Shown here one piece after another: positions 8,992 to 18,976 of a stretch of 64,000 nt of DNA (position 1 is the stretch's first letter; each line of letters begins with the position of its first letter). This DNA is from Enterococcus rotai (GTDB taxonomy: Bacteria; Bacillota; Bacilli; Lactobacillales; Enterococcaceae), in NCBI RefSeq assembly GCF_001465345.1, contig NZ_CP013655.1:620001-684000 (forward strand). The letters are read 5' to 3'. A program made the translations under genes and the position numbers. The notes beneath the pieces were generated by a model. The model searched no databases. It had not been told where the DNA came from and saw nothing but the letters and a program-made list of their open reading frames with translations.

Positions 8992-9050
8992 AGAGCGAAG
9001 CGAAGCAAAACAGATCATTAGTTTTGCCTCGCTCTTTTTATTTTTTAACG
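8992..9050 (+). terminator. Terminator after the protease gene
   Basis: AGAGCGA...GCAAAAC pairs with GTTTTGC..TCGCTCT around a short loop and is followed by a T-rich tail. Confidence 0.8.
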
Positions 9051-9097
9051 AACTATTGTAAAACAGTTAGAAAGCACTAGTCTTTCCAAGCAAAATA

Positions 9098-9126
9098 TTG
9101 ACTTTTCCGCTCACTTAACGTACACT
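9098..9126 (+). promoter_or_regulatory. Promoter of the lysine-transporter operon
   Basis: TTGACT (9098-9103) and TACACT (9121-9126) are separated by 17 bp, about 25 bp before the riboswitch aptamer begins. Confidence 0.75.
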
Positions 9127-9150
9127 TTGTACTTGAATCTAATAATTAAA

Positions 9151-9350
9151 TAGTACCTCAAATCGAGGTAGAGGTTGCGATTTTTATTAAGCTTGTGGAG
9201 TGAGAGGACACATTGAAGCAAGTCTAGGAACAATCGCCGAAATGCATAACAGCCTCCCTGTTATGTGTTGGGACGCAAGCGAACAACTTGCGGACTGTCT
9301 TAGTAGTGATGCTAAGTTGCGCTATGTTTTTGTTGAGAGTACCTGACGAT
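9151..9350 (+). promoter_or_regulatory. Lysine riboswitch (L box)
   Basis: The roughly 200-nt leader contains the L-box core elements in order: GAGGTAGAGGTTGCGA near 9165-9180, ATCGCCGAA near 9233-9241, a long arm with GCATAACAG/CTGTTATGT, and GGACGCAAGCGAACAACTTGCGGA as a further hairpin. Its ends, near AGTACCTCAA and TTGAGAGTACC, can form the closing P1 helix. Lysine binding would favour the terminator that follows. The call rests on recognised motifs, not on a covariance-model search. Confidence 0.85.
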
Positions 9351-9356
9351 AGTAGG

Positions 9357-9387
9357 CAGCTATGCATTTTGCATAGTTGTTTTTTTG
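9357..9387 (+). terminator. Riboswitch expression-platform terminator
   Basis: CAGCTATGCA pairs with TGCATAGTTG around TTTT and is followed by seven T residues. It lies directly after the lysine aptamer, about 95 bp before the transporter start. Confidence 0.88.
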
Positions 9388-9483
9388 TGTGAAAGAAGAA
9401 GCTGTTTCAATGTATTCTTCAAAACTCTTTAAACTGAATTATAGTAAAACAAATTCAAGGATGTATAAGAAAGGAAGACAATT

Positions 9484-11076
9484 ATGAACAAAAAATCATT
9501 TTCACTTGGCTTGTTATTTGCATTTATTTTAGTTATTTTCTGTGCTCCAGTCTTTAGTCAAGCAGAAGGAACAGAGGCTAACGGAGAATTCCGTGTTGGA
9601 ATGGAGGCTGGTTACGCCCCGTTTAACTGGTCCCAAAAAACAGATGCACACGGTGCTGTACCAATTCAAGGAAATTCTTCTTATGCAGGGGGCTACGATG
9701 TACAAATCGCTAAAAAAATTGCTGCCGGCTTAGATAAAAAACTCGTGATCGTTCAAACAAAATGGGATGGTCTAGCCCCTGCTCTGCAATCTGGAAAAAT
9801 CGATGCGATTATTGCTGGTATGAGCCCAACGGCTGAACGACGCAAAGAAATTGATTTTACTGATCCTTATTATGAATCACAATTAGTTGTAGTTGTTCAG
9901 AAGAAAAGCAAATTTGCAGATGCTAAAAACTTAAAGGATCTATCTGGTGCTAAAGTTACAGCACAGTTAAATACCTTCCATTATAGCGTGATCGATCAAA
10001 TTCCAGGTGTGAATAAACAACAAGCAATGGATAACTTTTCAGCAATGAGAACGGCATTGGCTTCTGGTATGATCGATGGCTATGTGAGTGAACGGCCTGA
10101 AGGTGTGACCGCTACAAGTGTGAATAAAGAGTTGGAAATGCTCGAATTCTCTAAAGAAAATGGCTTCCAAACCAATGCTGAAGATGTTCAAATCGCAGTT
10201 GGTATGCGTAAAGCAGACCCAACCATTGCTAAAGTGAATCAAATTTTATCCGGTATTTCTTCAGAAGAACGCACAAAAATCATGGATCAAGCAGTGAAAG
10301 ATCAACCCGCGGCTGAAACAAGTGATAGTGAAAAAACTGGCGTTCTAGCTGATTTTAAAAATATCTGGGATCAATACGGCGGCATGTTCTTACGCGGTGC
10401 AGGTTTAACCTTGTTTATCGCATTGATTGGTACCTTTGTCGGAACAGCTTTAGGTTTATTGATTGGAGTCGTTCGTACGATTCCAGAATCCGATAACAAA
10501 GTGAAACGGTTCTTCCAAAAATTAGGCAATGGTTTGCTTTCAATTTATATTGAGGTGTTCCGCGGAACACCTATGATGGTGCAGGCAATGGTCATCTTCT
10601 ATGGTCTAGCTTTAGCTTTTGGCATTTCTTTAGACCGAACGGTTGCGGCATTATTCATTGTTTCCATCAATACAGGAGCTTACATGTCGGAAATCGTCCG
10701 TGGTGGGATTTTTGCTGTTGATTCTGGACAATTTGAAGCAGCACAAGCCATTGGAATGACACATGGGCAAACTATGCGTAAAGTCATTGTGCCGCAAGTT
10801 TTACGTAATATTTTACCCGCTACTGGGAATGAATTTGTAATCAATATCAAAGATACAGCCGTTTTGAGTGTTATCGGTGTTGCTGATCTATTTTTCCAAG
10901 GAAATTCTGCCTCTGGTGCAAACTTCCAGTTCTTCCAAACATTTACGATCGTAGGGATCATGTACTTGATCATGACCTATGCTATCACACGAGTTTTACG
11001 TGTAGTCGAGAAGAAAATGGACGGCCCTTCTGCTTATGTCAAAGTTGAAGAACTAGAAAACGTAAAAGAAAGCTAA
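9484..11076 (+). CDS. Lysine-type amino-acid ABC transporter, fused substrate-binding protein and permease
   Basis: 530-aa fusion in the polar amino-acid transporter family. A signal peptide (about residues 1-28) precedes a periplasmic-type solute-binding domain (30-275, with GYAPFNW and the [13 protein letters not shown] block). A linker and a permease domain of about five helices follow (295-515), with the ATPase-contact loop [11 protein letters not shown]. The start follows AGAAAGGA. The binding domain is thus tethered to the permease outside the membrane. The upstream lysine riboswitch makes L-lysine the probable substrate; without it, glutamine or arginine would be equally likely. Confidence 0.88.
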   Translation: MNKKSFSLGLLFAFILVIFCAPVFSQAEGTEANGEFRVGMEAGYAPFNWSQKTDAHGAVPIQGNSSYAGGYDVQIAKKIAAGLDKKLVIVQTKWDGLAPALQSGKIDAIIAGMSPTAERRKEIDFTDPYYESQLVVVVQKKSKFADAKNLKDLSGAKVTAQLNTFHYSVIDQIPGVNKQQAMDNFSAMRTALASGMIDGYVSERPEGVTATSVNKELEMLEFSKENGFQTNAEDVQIAVGMRKADPTIAKVNQILSGISSEERTKIMDQAVKDQPAAETSDSEKTGVLADFKNIWDQYGGMFLRGAGLTLFIALIGTFVGTALGLLIGVVRTIPESDNKVKRFFQKLGNGLLSIYIEVFRGTPMMVQAMVIFYGLALAFGISLDRTVAALFIVSINTGAYMSEIVRGGIFAVDSGQFEAAQAIGMTHGQTMRKVIVPQVLRNILPATGNEFVINIKDTAVLSVIGVADLFFQGNSASGANFQFFQTFTIVGIMYLIMTYAITRVLRVVEKKMDGPSAYVKVEELENVKES

Positions 11077-11104
11077 AGAGCTTTCAAATTTAGGAGGAAA
11101 TAAT

Positions 11105-11845
11105 ATGAGCGCAATTATTGAAGTCGAACATTTAAGAAAAAGCTTTGGTGATAACGAAGTGTTAAAAGATATCAATGTAAACGTCACGAAAGGAGAAGTT
11201 GTCACAATCATTGGCTCTTCTGGTTCAGGTAAATCAACCCTGTTACGTTGTATCAACTTACTCGAAAAACCAACTGGAGGCAAAATCATCTATAATGGTG
11301 AAAATGTCTTAGAGCGTGGGTACAATCTGCCAAAATACCGTACTCATTTAGGGATGGTGTTCCAATCATTTAACCTATTTAATAATATGAATGTTTTAGA
11401 AAATTGTACCTCAGGACAGCTTACTGTTTTAAAGCGTAATAAAGAAGAAGCAAAGAAAATTGCGTTAGAAAATCTTGAAAAAGTTGGTATGGAACGCTTT
11501 ATTGATGCAAAACCAGCCCAACTTTCCGGTGGACAAAAACAGCGTGTCGCCATCGCTCGTGCCTTATCGATGAATCCTGATGTGATGTTATTCGATGAAC
11601 CAACTTCAGCTCTTGATCCTGAAATGGTCGGAGAAGTACTGAAGACTATGAAGGATTTAGCCCATACAGGATTAACGATGATCATCGTCACTCATGAAAT
11701 GGAATTTGCTAAAGAAGTTTCTGACCGTGTGATTTTTATGGATAAAGGTGTGATTGCAGAAGAAGGAACTTCTGACGATATCTTTGTTCATCCAAAAGAA
11801 GAACGGACGAAAGAGTTTTTACATCGAATTTTATCAAAACCTTAA
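11105..11845 (+). CDS. Amino-acid ABC transporter ATP-binding protein
   Basis: 246-aa ATPase of the HisP/GlnQ type that would drive the preceding fused transporter. Walker A is GSSGSGKST, the Q-loop is MVFQSFNLF, the signature is LSGGQKQR and Walker B is [12 protein letters not shown]. It starts 29 bp after the permease gene, behind TAGGAGGAAA, and shares its riboswitch-controlled transcript. A bidirectional terminator follows. The inferred cargo is lysine. Confidence 0.92.
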   Translation: MSAIIEVEHLRKSFGDNEVLKDINVNVTKGEVVTIIGSSGSGKSTLLRCINLLEKPTGGKIIYNGENVLERGYNLPKYRTHLGMVFQSFNLFNNMNVLENCTSGQLTVLKRNKEEAKKIALENLEKVGMERFIDAKPAQLSGGQKQRVAIARALSMNPDVMLFDEPTSALDPEMVGEVLKTMKDLAHTGLTMIIVTHEMEFAKEVSDRVIFMDKGVIAEEGTSDDIFVHPKEERTKEFLHRILSKP

Positions 11846-11847
11846 AA

Positions 11848-11900
11848 AATAAATCAACACTCGCTTGAGCAGTCACTGTTCAAACGAGTGTTGATTTATT
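11848..11900. terminator. Bidirectional terminator between the lysine transporter and the LOG gene
   Basis: AATAAATCAACACTCG and CGAGTGTTGATTTATT form a 16-bp stem with an inner TTGA/TCAA extension. A and T runs lie on both flanks. It overlaps the last codons of the convergent LOG gene. Confidence 0.88.
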
Positions 11901-12462
11901 TATATTGTCTAATCGTTGGTGGTGTAAAGGTAGCGATAAATGCTTGAATCGCATCTAAATCTTCAGAAAAGAAAATCTTTGCTCGGTCTGCTTCCGTTAA
12001 AAATCCATCGCGAACCATTTTATCAAAAAATTCGGCTAATAAATCATAATAGCCCTCTACATTAAAAAAGACACAGGGATTTTGATGTTCACCAACCCTT
12101 CCCCAAGAAACAACTTCTGATATTTCTTCCAACGTTCCAGGTCCACCAGGCAAAGCTAAATAGCAATCTGCCAAATCGATCATTTTACGTTTACGCTCAT
12201 GCATGTCAGTAACAATATGCATTTCAGTAATCGCTTGATGTGCTAATTCACGCTCCATTAGAAATTTTGGCATCACTCCGATTGCTTTGCCACCATTGTC
12301 AATAACTGTATCGGCAAGAATTCCCATCAAACCAACATTGCCTCCCCCATAGACAAGGTCATACTTATTATTGGTCATCCATTGGCCTAACACTTTTGTT
12401 TGTTCCTGATAAATTGCTTTATTTCCTACACTTGCCCCGCAATAAACGGCCATTCTCTTCAA
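11896..12462 (-). CDS. LOG family protein (nucleoside monophosphate phosphoribohydrolase-like)
   Basis: 188-aa Rossmann-fold protein of the LOG/TIGR00730 family. It has the glycine loop YGGGNVGLMG and the active-site motif LPGGPGTLEEI. Characterised members remove ribose 5-phosphate from cytokinin ribotides or AMP; the bacterial substrate here is unproven. TTG at 12462 is favoured because GGTGGG lies six bases upstream; the in-frame ATG at 12453 is too far from it. The histidine phosphatase gene lies upstream on the same strand, 51 bp away. Confidence 0.85.
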   Translation of the reverse strand: MKRMAVYCGASVGNKAIYQEQTKVLGQWMTNNKYDLVYGGGNVGLMGILADTVIDNGGKAIGVMPKFLMERELAHQAITEMHIVTDMHERKRKMIDLADCYLALPGGPGTLEEISEVVSWGRVGEHQNPCVFFNVEGYYDLLAEFFDKMVRDGFLTEADRAKIFFSEDLDAIQAFIATFTPPTIRQYK

Positions 12463-12513
12463 CTAATTCCCACCTATTCTAACTGACTAACAGATTGTCA
12501 TTTGATTTGATTT

Positions 12514-13152
12514 TTATGCTTCTTCATTCTGTGATTGATAAGAAACATCATTAAATGTTTTTAGCGTGTAATTCTGTAAATCATTTTCTTTTTCTAAAAT
12601 TGTAATACTCGTATTCGCTAAGGGACCACCTTCACGCCATTGTGATTTTTCTTTTCCGATCAAGGAATTGATCAACGTAATCAACAGCACACCATGTGCT
12701 ACAATTAGTACTTTTCCATCTGGGTATTTTTTACTGATTTGTTCTATTGTTTCAGTAGATCGTTTTACTAAAGAGTCGATCGTTTCACCACCAAAAGCTG
12801 TGGGATCATACAGGTCTGGTCGTTGACGTAAGTTCTTTGTTTGCTCATCTGTATGATCGATTTCAATGCCTTCACGTTTACCAAATTTGATTTCTCTTAG
12901 GCTGTCATAATAATTCACGGTTAATCCATCTAAATAATTATTTTCTTTAAGAAGGTAATTCGCCGTATCCATCGCTCTTTTTTGAGTACTGACAGCAACT
13001 GCATCAAATGATGTATCGCAAAGATAACGTCCCGCTTGGATTGCTTGTTCGATACCGATCGGTAACAACGGCGAATCGATTTTTCCTCCTTGAAATCTCA
13101 AACTCAAATTCAGTTCTGTTTTTCCATGTCTCACAAAATAAAATGTGGTCAT
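12514..13152 (-). CDS. Histidine phosphatase family protein (phosphoglycerate mutase-like)
   Basis: 212-aa enzyme with the phosphohistidine motif FYFVRHGKTE at the N terminus, the second histidine in LIVAHGVLL, and the acidic residue region SLREIKFGKREG. This is the branch that includes broad phosphatases and cofactor-dependent mutases; no specific substrate can be assigned. I prefer the ATG at 13152, seven bases after GGAGGG, over one further upstream that overlaps this ribosome site. It may be co-transcribed with the LOG gene. Confidence 0.85.
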   Translation of the reverse strand: MTTFYFVRHGKTELNLSLRFQGGKIDSPLLPIGIEQAIQAGRYLCDTSFDAVAVSTQKRAMDTANYLLKENNYLDGLTVNYYDSLREIKFGKREGIEIDHTDEQTKNLRQRPDLYDPTAFGGETIDSLVKRSTETIEQISKKYPDGKVLIVAHGVLLITLINSLIGKEKSQWREGGPLANTSITILEKENDLQNYTLKTFNDVSYQSQNEEA

Positions 13153-13319
13153 CTCTTTTCCCTCCATTTTTGACTGTGCCTTCCTCTTGATTATGATACT
13201 ACAAATAGACTATTTTTGCTTTGTTAAAAATAGCGACTATCCTCTTTTGAATAAATGACACTCATTTTTATTTTTTCTATTCTATATGCTAACATAGTAA
13301 GAAGAATGGAGGGATTTGT

Positions 13320-13664
13320 GTGGAGCTTCAACAGTATCAACAATGGATCAGTCATTTTTATAAAAAAAGAGGTTGGTATGCGCTCAACTCTTTTATCCGC
13401 GTCAGTTTTTTAGCTGAAGAAACAGGAGAAGTTGCGCGTGCGGTGCGTGCTTTAGAAATTGGGCGTGACCGTCCAGATGAAAAATCAAAAGCCCCAGAAC
13501 ATTTAGTTCAAGACTTGACTGAAGAACTCGGTGACGTGCTAGATAATATTTTTATCCTAGCTGATAAATACGATATTCGTTTCGAAGATATTTTAAGCAC
13601 CCATAAGCAAAAGTTAGAAGAACGCTTTAATGAGATCGACAGTCAGAAAGAAGGCATTAAATGA
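13320..13664 (+). CDS. MazG-like nucleotide pyrophosphohydrolase family protein
   Basis: 114-aa all-alpha NTP pyrophosphatase domain. The metal-binding acidic helices are visible as AEETGEVARAVRALE and LTEELGDVLDNIF. It is a single domain, half the length of E. coli MazG, like the small housecleaning enzymes of Firmicutes. The GTG start follows ATGGAGGGA. Its stop overlaps the following GNAT gene by 4 bp (ATGA), so the two are coupled. The substrate, presumably a non-canonical nucleotide, is not indicated. Confidence 0.82.
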   Translation: MELQQYQQWISHFYKKRGWYALNSFIRVSFLAEETGEVARAVRALEIGRDRPDEKSKAPEHLVQDLTEELGDVLDNIFILADKYDIRFEDILSTHKQKLEERFNEIDSQKEGIK

Positions 13665-14149
13665 ACAAGCAGATCACCATTCGACCAGTGGAAGAGCTCG
13701 ATTTCCAACAGCTATTTGAGATAGAAAATACGATTTGGACGAATGAAAATTCTCCTGTCCTACATTATTATCATTCCGTTGACGAGTATAAGGAAAAAAC
13801 AGCTGGACGCATTATTTTTGTTGCTGTTGAGGCTGACAAAGTTCATGGTTTTATAGACGTTCATCATCCCACGCCTTTGAACGCCCATCAAAAGCAATGG
13901 ATGTTTGGGATCGGTGTTCATCCAGACAGCCAATCTTTTGGGATTGGTCGGCAATTATTGGATTATTTAAAGGAGGTCGCTACTAAAGAAGGGATTCATA
14001 AAATTTCTTTACGCGTTATGGGGTCTAATACTAAAGCCATTCAATTTTATCGAAAAAATGGGTTTATACAAGAAGCTTTATTTAAAGATGAATTTTTTAT
14101 CAATGGTCAGTTTTGTGATGATTATCAATTTGCTTATTTCACAAGCTAA
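13661..14149 (+). CDS. GNAT family N-acetyltransferase
   Basis: 162-aa acetyltransferase with the acetyl-CoA pyrophosphate loop in VHPDSQSFGIGRQLLD and the C-terminal NTKAIQFYRKNGF motif typical of the family. Translation is coupled to the MazG-like gene. The acceptor molecule cannot be inferred; small-molecule or protein N-termini are possible. Confidence 0.85.
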   Translation: MNKQITIRPVEELDFQQLFEIENTIWTNENSPVLHYYHSVDEYKEKTAGRIIFVAVEADKVHGFIDVHHPTPLNAHQKQWMFGIGVHPDSQSFGIGRQLLDYLKEVATKEGIHKISLRVMGSNTKAIQFYRKNGFIQEALFKDEFFINGQFCDDYQFAYFTS

Positions 14150-14264
14150 TCTCAGCAGGTTTTAATGTTTTCAGAAAAACCTGTATCTCTTTCTGAAATT
14201 CGCTTGCTGTGGTCTCTTTATTCTGTTATTTTAGTTAAGAATAACGTTTAAGGAGTGTTGATGT

Positions 14265-15617
14265 GTGACAAAAAAATTATCATGGCGTGACTACCTTTAT
14301 GTAGGTTCTATGCTATTTGGCTTATTTTTTGGAGCTGGAAATTTGATTTTTCCTGTTCATATGGGGCAAGAAGCTGGAGCAAGTATTTTTTTAGCAAACT
14401 TAGGCTTTTTGATTACAGGGATCGGGTTACCCTTTTTAGGTGTGATTGCTATTGGTATTTCAAAAAGTAATGGGGTCTTTGATTTAGCAACTCGTGTTAA
14501 TCGGCGCTATGCTGTTGCTTTTACAGTATTACTATACTTGACGATTGGTCCATTCTTCGCATTGCCTCGTCTCGCTACGACATCTTTTGAGATTGGTTTG
14601 GCCCCTTTTTTGCCAAGTGATCAGCATAAATTAGTTTTAGCACTATTTTCAGCCCTATTCTTTTTTATTGCTTGGGCATTTTCACGTAAACCATCTAAGC
14701 TACTAGGTTATGTAGGAAAGTTTTTGAATCCATTATTTTTATTTTTGTTAGCTATTTTAATTTTATTTGCTTTTATTACACCCTTGGGTTCGATCACTTC
14801 AGCGCCTATTGCAGAGTCATATGTTGCAAATCCATTTTTTAAAGGGTTTACTGAAGGCTATAATACACTAGATGCTCTTGCTTCTTTAGCTTTTGGGATC
14901 ATTATTGTGTCGACGATTCGAGGTATGGGAGTAGAAAAACCAAATGACATTGCAAAGGATACCATAAAATCTGGTGCAATCAGTGTTGTTTTGATGGGGA
15001 TTATTTATACATTATTGTCTTACATGGGTACAATGAGTGTGGGGAAATTCCCTCTCAGTGAAAATGGTGGAATTGCCTTAGCTCAGATTGCCAATCATTA
15101 TTTGGGTAGCTTAGGAAGTGTTTTATTAGCCTTTATCGTCATTCTAGCGTGCTTAAAAACAGCCATTGGTTTAATTACTGCCTGTTCTGAAACATTCAGT
15201 GAGCTATTTCCAAAAGGGTCTTATGCTTTTTACATTGCCGCAGCTAGTATTTTACCTTGTTTATTTGCAAATGTTGGCTTGACGAATATTATTCAATTTT
15301 CTATTCCTGTATTGATGTTTCTTTATCCTTTGGCTATGATTTTAATGATTCTAGTGATTATCAGTCCGTTATTTGGTCATCGTAAAGAAGTCTATCGTAC
15401 AACAACTTATGTCACTCTTGTGGCAGCTTTACTTGATGCTTTGAATAATGCTCCTGAATTTATTAAGAGCAATTCAGGCGTTACAACTATTTTGACTACT
15501 GCTGAGAACTACTTACCATTATTTACGATTGGTATGGGTTGGGTCGTTCCATCTGTTCTTGGTTTTATAATCGGCTTGGTTTGGATCAATCTGAAAAAAG
15601 ACACTGATCTTAAATAA
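14265..15617 (+). CDS. brnQ: Branched-chain amino acid transporter, BrnQ family
   Basis: 450-aa membrane protein with about twelve hydrophobic helices and the family N-terminal signature [13 protein letters not shown]. BrnQ proteins bring in leucine, isoleucine and valine with sodium or protons. The GTG at 14265 follows AAGGAG by seven bases; an overlapping ATG at 14261 is out of frame. It is monocistronic and ends 16 bp before a repeat element carrying a strong terminator. No T-box or other amino-acid riboswitch is seen in the short 115-bp upstream gap. Confidence 0.92.
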   Translation: MTKKLSWRDYLYVGSMLFGLFFGAGNLIFPVHMGQEAGASIFLANLGFLITGIGLPFLGVIAIGISKSNGVFDLATRVNRRYAVAFTVLLYLTIGPFFALPRLATTSFEIGLAPFLPSDQHKLVLALFSALFFFIAWAFSRKPSKLLGYVGKFLNPLFLFLLAILILFAFITPLGSITSAPIAESYVANPFFKGFTEGYNTLDALASLAFGIIIVSTIRGMGVEKPNDIAKDTIKSGAISVVLMGIIYTLLSYMGTMSVGKFPLSENGGIALAQIANHYLGSLGSVLLAFIVILACLKTAIGLITACSETFSELFPKGSYAFYIAAASILPCLFANVGLTNIIQFSIPVLMFLYPLAMILMILVIISPLFGHRKEVYRTTTYVTLVAALLDALNNAPEFIKSNSGVTTILTTAENYLPLFTIGMGWVVPSVLGFIIGLVWINLKKDTDLK

Positions 15618-15620
15618 AAA

Positions 15621-15756
15621 AAAGAGGTTGGGACAGGAGTGTTTAATCCCGAGAAATAAGAAGGGATTGCTTCTGCTCGCACCGTTTATACGAATTCCTT
15701 GAGTCTGAGAGATAACTCGTAGAGTTATGATGTCTCAGACTCTTTTTTCTCGAAAT
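15621..15756. repeat. Dispersed intergenic repeat, copy 1, ending in a terminator hairpin
   Basis: The element begins AGAGGTTGGGACAGGAGTG, includes CCCGAGAAATAAGAAGGG and CTTCTG..CGCACCGTTTATA, and ends with a stem GAGTCTGAGA...TCTCAGACTC (15701-15742) plus a T run. Matching blocks recur near 40651 and 55960. The ends are partly inverted (GAGGTTGGGAC against GTCTCAGACTC), so it can fold as a large hairpin and also end brnQ transcription. Confidence 0.75.
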
Positions 15757-15900
15757 CTTACCTATCATACTACATATTTTTTATTTCGAGCGAAATCTTG
15801 CCTTTTTGTTAAGGATGTGTCACTAGCTGTCTACAGCTTATCGTCTTAGCTGACAAGTGCCTATATAATACAGTAGAATAGGGGCAAGGAAGTGATTAGC

Positions 15901-17406
15901 ATGCTATATGAAGAATTGATGATGGATTCCGGAATGCTGACAAAGTTTAAACTTTTCAAACGAATCACACAAATCAATCAATCAGAGATCTCAATTACTC
16001 AATTATCTGATGAGCTATCGTTGAATTATCAACAGACATTTATTATCTTAAATGAAATCAATCATGATTTAGTTAAAGTGATTTCCAACCATCCATCCAT
16101 TTTACAAAAAGCAGGAAAAATCGATAGTACCAAGTTACTCGTGACCATTGATGAATACCGTTATTTTCTCTTGAAAAAATCGGTGCCTTTTCAATTTATT
16201 CTTTATTTTTTAAACCAAGATTTTCCTAACATAGATGATTTTTGTCAACGCTATTACGTGAGTCGTTCGACAGTCTCTAGAAAGATGCTGCCTTTGAAAA
16301 AACACGTAAAGCAATTTAATCTGCGATTTACATATACTGAAGCAAATTTGACTGGGGATGAACGTGCTGTTCGAGTAGCACTTTTTGATGTATTGTGGCT
16401 TGGAACCCGTGGGACGGTTTGGCCATTTAAAAGTGTTGCCTTTGAAGATGCTGAAAGGCTTGTTGTTGCATTTTCTGAATATTTCCCCTTATCTAGAACT
16501 TACTTAGGTGCCAAAGAATTGACCTATTTTGCAGCGATTTTTCTCTGTCGAATGCGAAAGAAAATTTTTGTTTGTTATGACGACCGGTATGATTTTTTAA
16601 TGATGGACAATCCGTACTATGATTTTGAGCGTCTCAACCAGGAACTTGGACCGATTCAAGCACTACCACCTAAGCACAGCAAGGGAGAAAGCAGTTTTAT
16701 TTTTTTCTTAGCTCATTACGCTCCTTTTTATACTCTAGATGATGACCCTTCACTATTTCAAACATTGCATGATTTTTCGTCGCGGCCAAATCCTGTGTAT
16801 GAATTAGTTCAAGAATTTCTTGCCTATGCTAAAATCAATATTTTCAAAAAGGAACCTGATGTTGTTGCTAAACCAATGATCATTGGAAATCTATTAAATA
16901 TTACGTTTACCTTTTATGTGTTACGCCAACCATTTCCTAACCTTCAAAAGTTAGTAGAATTACCACGTAAAAAGAAAAAAGCTGATGAACTTCTTGAAAC
17001 AAAGATCCAAGCTTTTTTTGATACAAAGGCAAAAGAAAAGGAATATAAGTTTATTTATACGATCAAAAAGCCCTTGGTCAATGCCATCAAAAGTGTCTTA
17101 CTGCCGGCTTATGATAAGCCAAAGCATTCTGAACATTTAATGATTGGTGTTGCTTTTGAGCATAATTTCCTTTTAGTTAGAAGAATTTACCAATTTTTAA
17201 ATGATCTAGGTTTTGTAGATTCTGCACCTTATCAGGAGGATCTGAATGAACAATATGATTTAGTGATCAGTTCTTCTTTATTGCCGAGGAAAAAGTATCC
17301 AGAATTACCCCTTTATTTTTGGGATTTATCTTATGACGAGGAAGAATTAGCTGATTTGTATCGAACAGTGCAACAGCTTTTTGAGAAGAAGAATATTATT
17401 CAAGAA
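15901..17406 (+). CDS. Mga-type helix-turn-helix transcription regulator
   Basis: About 502-aa regulator resembling the Mga/AtxA group. N-terminal winged-helix regions (about 10-130, with DDFCQRYYVSRSTVSRKM as the recognition segment) precede central PRD-like sequence and a C-terminal EIIB-like segment (about 410-500). It has no membrane or signal segment. ATG at 15901 lies ten bases after AAGGA; a GTG at 15892 is too near that site. Such proteins respond to PTS phosphorylation and control surface or metabolic genes, but no target lies adjacent. It stands between brnQ and the convergent amt gene. Confidence 0.8.
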
Positions 17407-17593
17407 TAATTAAAGTAAGATTTCATGAACGAAGGTAAGACTTATTAAACCCGTTACTATGTACAATGTCCTGAAAATAGTTTTACTGATTCTCCCCCAA
17501 AAAAAGCCTGGCTAATAAGCTAGTTTATAGCACGGATACTCGTTAAAAGTTGAACATGAACTTGACTTGTAATTTTATTAATATTTAAAAAAC

Positions 17594-17641
17594 GAAAGAG
17601 TCAAGAGTGAAGATTTGGCCGTCTTCGCTCTTGACTCTTTC
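17594..17641. terminator. Terminator between the Mga-type gene and amt
   Basis: GAAAGAGTCAAGAG pairs perfectly with CTCTTGACTCTTTC around a loop that itself pairs (TGAAGA/TCTTCG). The T-rich tail (TTTCGTTTTTT) is on the minus strand, so it mainly serves amt; it may also stop the Mga-type transcript. The remaining spacer at 17410-17590 shows no other element that I can identify. Confidence 0.85.
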
Positions 17642-17668
17642 ACTTTGGCCAATTTAATTAGATGAAAG

Positions 17669-18883
17669 TTATTCATCATAAGTAGACTGATGGAAAAATT
17701 CCATATCTAATCCTTTTTCTTGTTCTTCTTCAGTTGTCTCTATTCTTGTTATTTTTGATGAAACAATTAGAATAAGTCTTGTTATGATGAATGCATACGC
17801 TGCGACGAAGCAGACACCTAAAATTTGAACGAGCAGTGCATTTAAGCCGCTAGTAGTTACTAATGAAGCACCTGTTCCGAAGATACCAATTAAAATAGTT
17901 CCAGTGAATCCACCAATGCCATGGACACCCCATACATCCAATGCATCATCCCAACCTTTTTTCTTACGAAAATCAACAGCAAGGTTACAAATAATTGCTG
18001 CGATGGCACCAATAGCAATTGCTTCTGTTGGTTTTACATATCCTGCGCAAGGGGTTATCGTTGCTAATCCTGCAACTGACCCAGTCAAAATATCCACAAA
18101 ATCATAGTACCCCTTCTTAAATTTGGCAAATAAAATCCATACAGTTAAAGATGTAGCAAGTGCAACAAACGTTGAAACAAATGCATTCACTGCTTGAATA
18201 TCTGCACGTAATGCACCACCAGAATTAAACCCAAACCAACCAAACCATAAAAGTCCAGTTCCGATTGCAGCAATCATCAAATTATTGTGTTGGCTTTTTT
18301 GTTGTTCCGTCAACTTTCTTTGTCCTAAGTACAAGATCGTTGCTAGAGAACCAAATCCGGCTGTCGTATGAATAACTGTACCGCCAGCAAAGTCTTTAAA
18401 GTTAAAATTACTTAAGAATCCACCACCCCAAACCCAATGGCAGACAGGGAAATAAATCAATAAATTCCAGCCGATCAACAGTAAAATATACCCTTTCATC
18501 GTCAAACGATCCGCAAAAGCCCCTGTCATAAGAGGGACGGTGATCACACAAAACATCAATTGAAAAGCAAAAAACATTAAAAAGGGAATCGTTGCCCCAT
18601 GTAAAAGGTTCGCTAATGTGCCTACATTTTTCATCAAGAAGAAATCAGCTGGATTTCCGATAATACCATGAAAATCTGTACCAAATGCTAGCCCAAACCC
18701 TCCAAAAATCCACATTAACGTTGTTACTCCAACTGAAACAAATGATTGTCCCATAATGATTAATATATTATTTTTACGTGCCAAACCTCCATAGAAAAAA
18801 GCTAAACCTGGTGTCATTAAACACACCATTGCTGTACATAAAATCATAAATGCTGTATCGCCTGTATTAATTGAATTTGACAT
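17669..18883 (-). CDS. amt: Ammonium transporter
   Basis: 404-aa Amt/Mep/Rh channel with eleven expected helices. The signature GLAFFYGGLARKNN and both pore histidines are visible (VIHTTAGFG and VWGVHGIGG). ATG at 18883 lies after AAAGGA with good spacing; the upstream extension to 18928 is not needed. No glnK/PII gene is adjacent, unlike most amt loci. It is the last gene of the leftward urease-nickel block, 81 bp after the importer ATPase and with its own promoter-like sequence. In that setting it may recapture ammonia released by urease or supply nitrogen when urea is absent. Confidence 0.92.
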   Translation of the reverse strand: MSNSINTGDTAFMILCTAMVCLMTPGLAFFYGGLARKNNILIIMGQSFVSVGVTTLMWIFGGFGLAFGTDFHGIIGNPADFFLMKNVGTLANLLHGATIPFLMFFAFQLMFCVITVPLMTGAFADRLTMKGYILLLIGWNLLIYFPVCHWVWGGGFLSNFNFKDFAGGTVIHTTAGFGSLATILYLGQRKLTEQQKSQHNNLMIAAIGTGLLWFGWFGFNSGGALRADIQAVNAFVSTFVALATSLTVWILFAKFKKGYYDFVDILTGSVAGLATITPCAGYVKPTEAIAIGAIAAIICNLAVDFRKKKGWDDALDVWGVHGIGGFTGTILIGIFGTGASLVTTSGLNALLVQILGVCFVAAYAFIITRLILIVSSKITRIETTEEEQEKGLDMEFFHQSTYDE

Positions 18884-18947
18884 GAATTCCATTCCTTTCT
18901 TTGAATCTATTTCAATATAGTAATTCATTTTGCTACACTACTAGCAA

Positions 18948-18976
18948 ATTATACTATTTGGCGCTCAAATTTGAGC
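18948..18976 (-). promoter_or_regulatory. Possible amt promoter with palindrome over the -35 region
   Basis: Minus-strand TATAAT (18953-18948) has no good -35 at 17 bp; that position is covered by the perfect palindrome GCTCAAATTTGAGC (18963-18976), which also includes the stop codon of the upstream ATPase gene. A weak -35 overlapped by a dyad suggests an activator-dependent or repressible promoter. No protein is identified. Confidence 0.4.
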
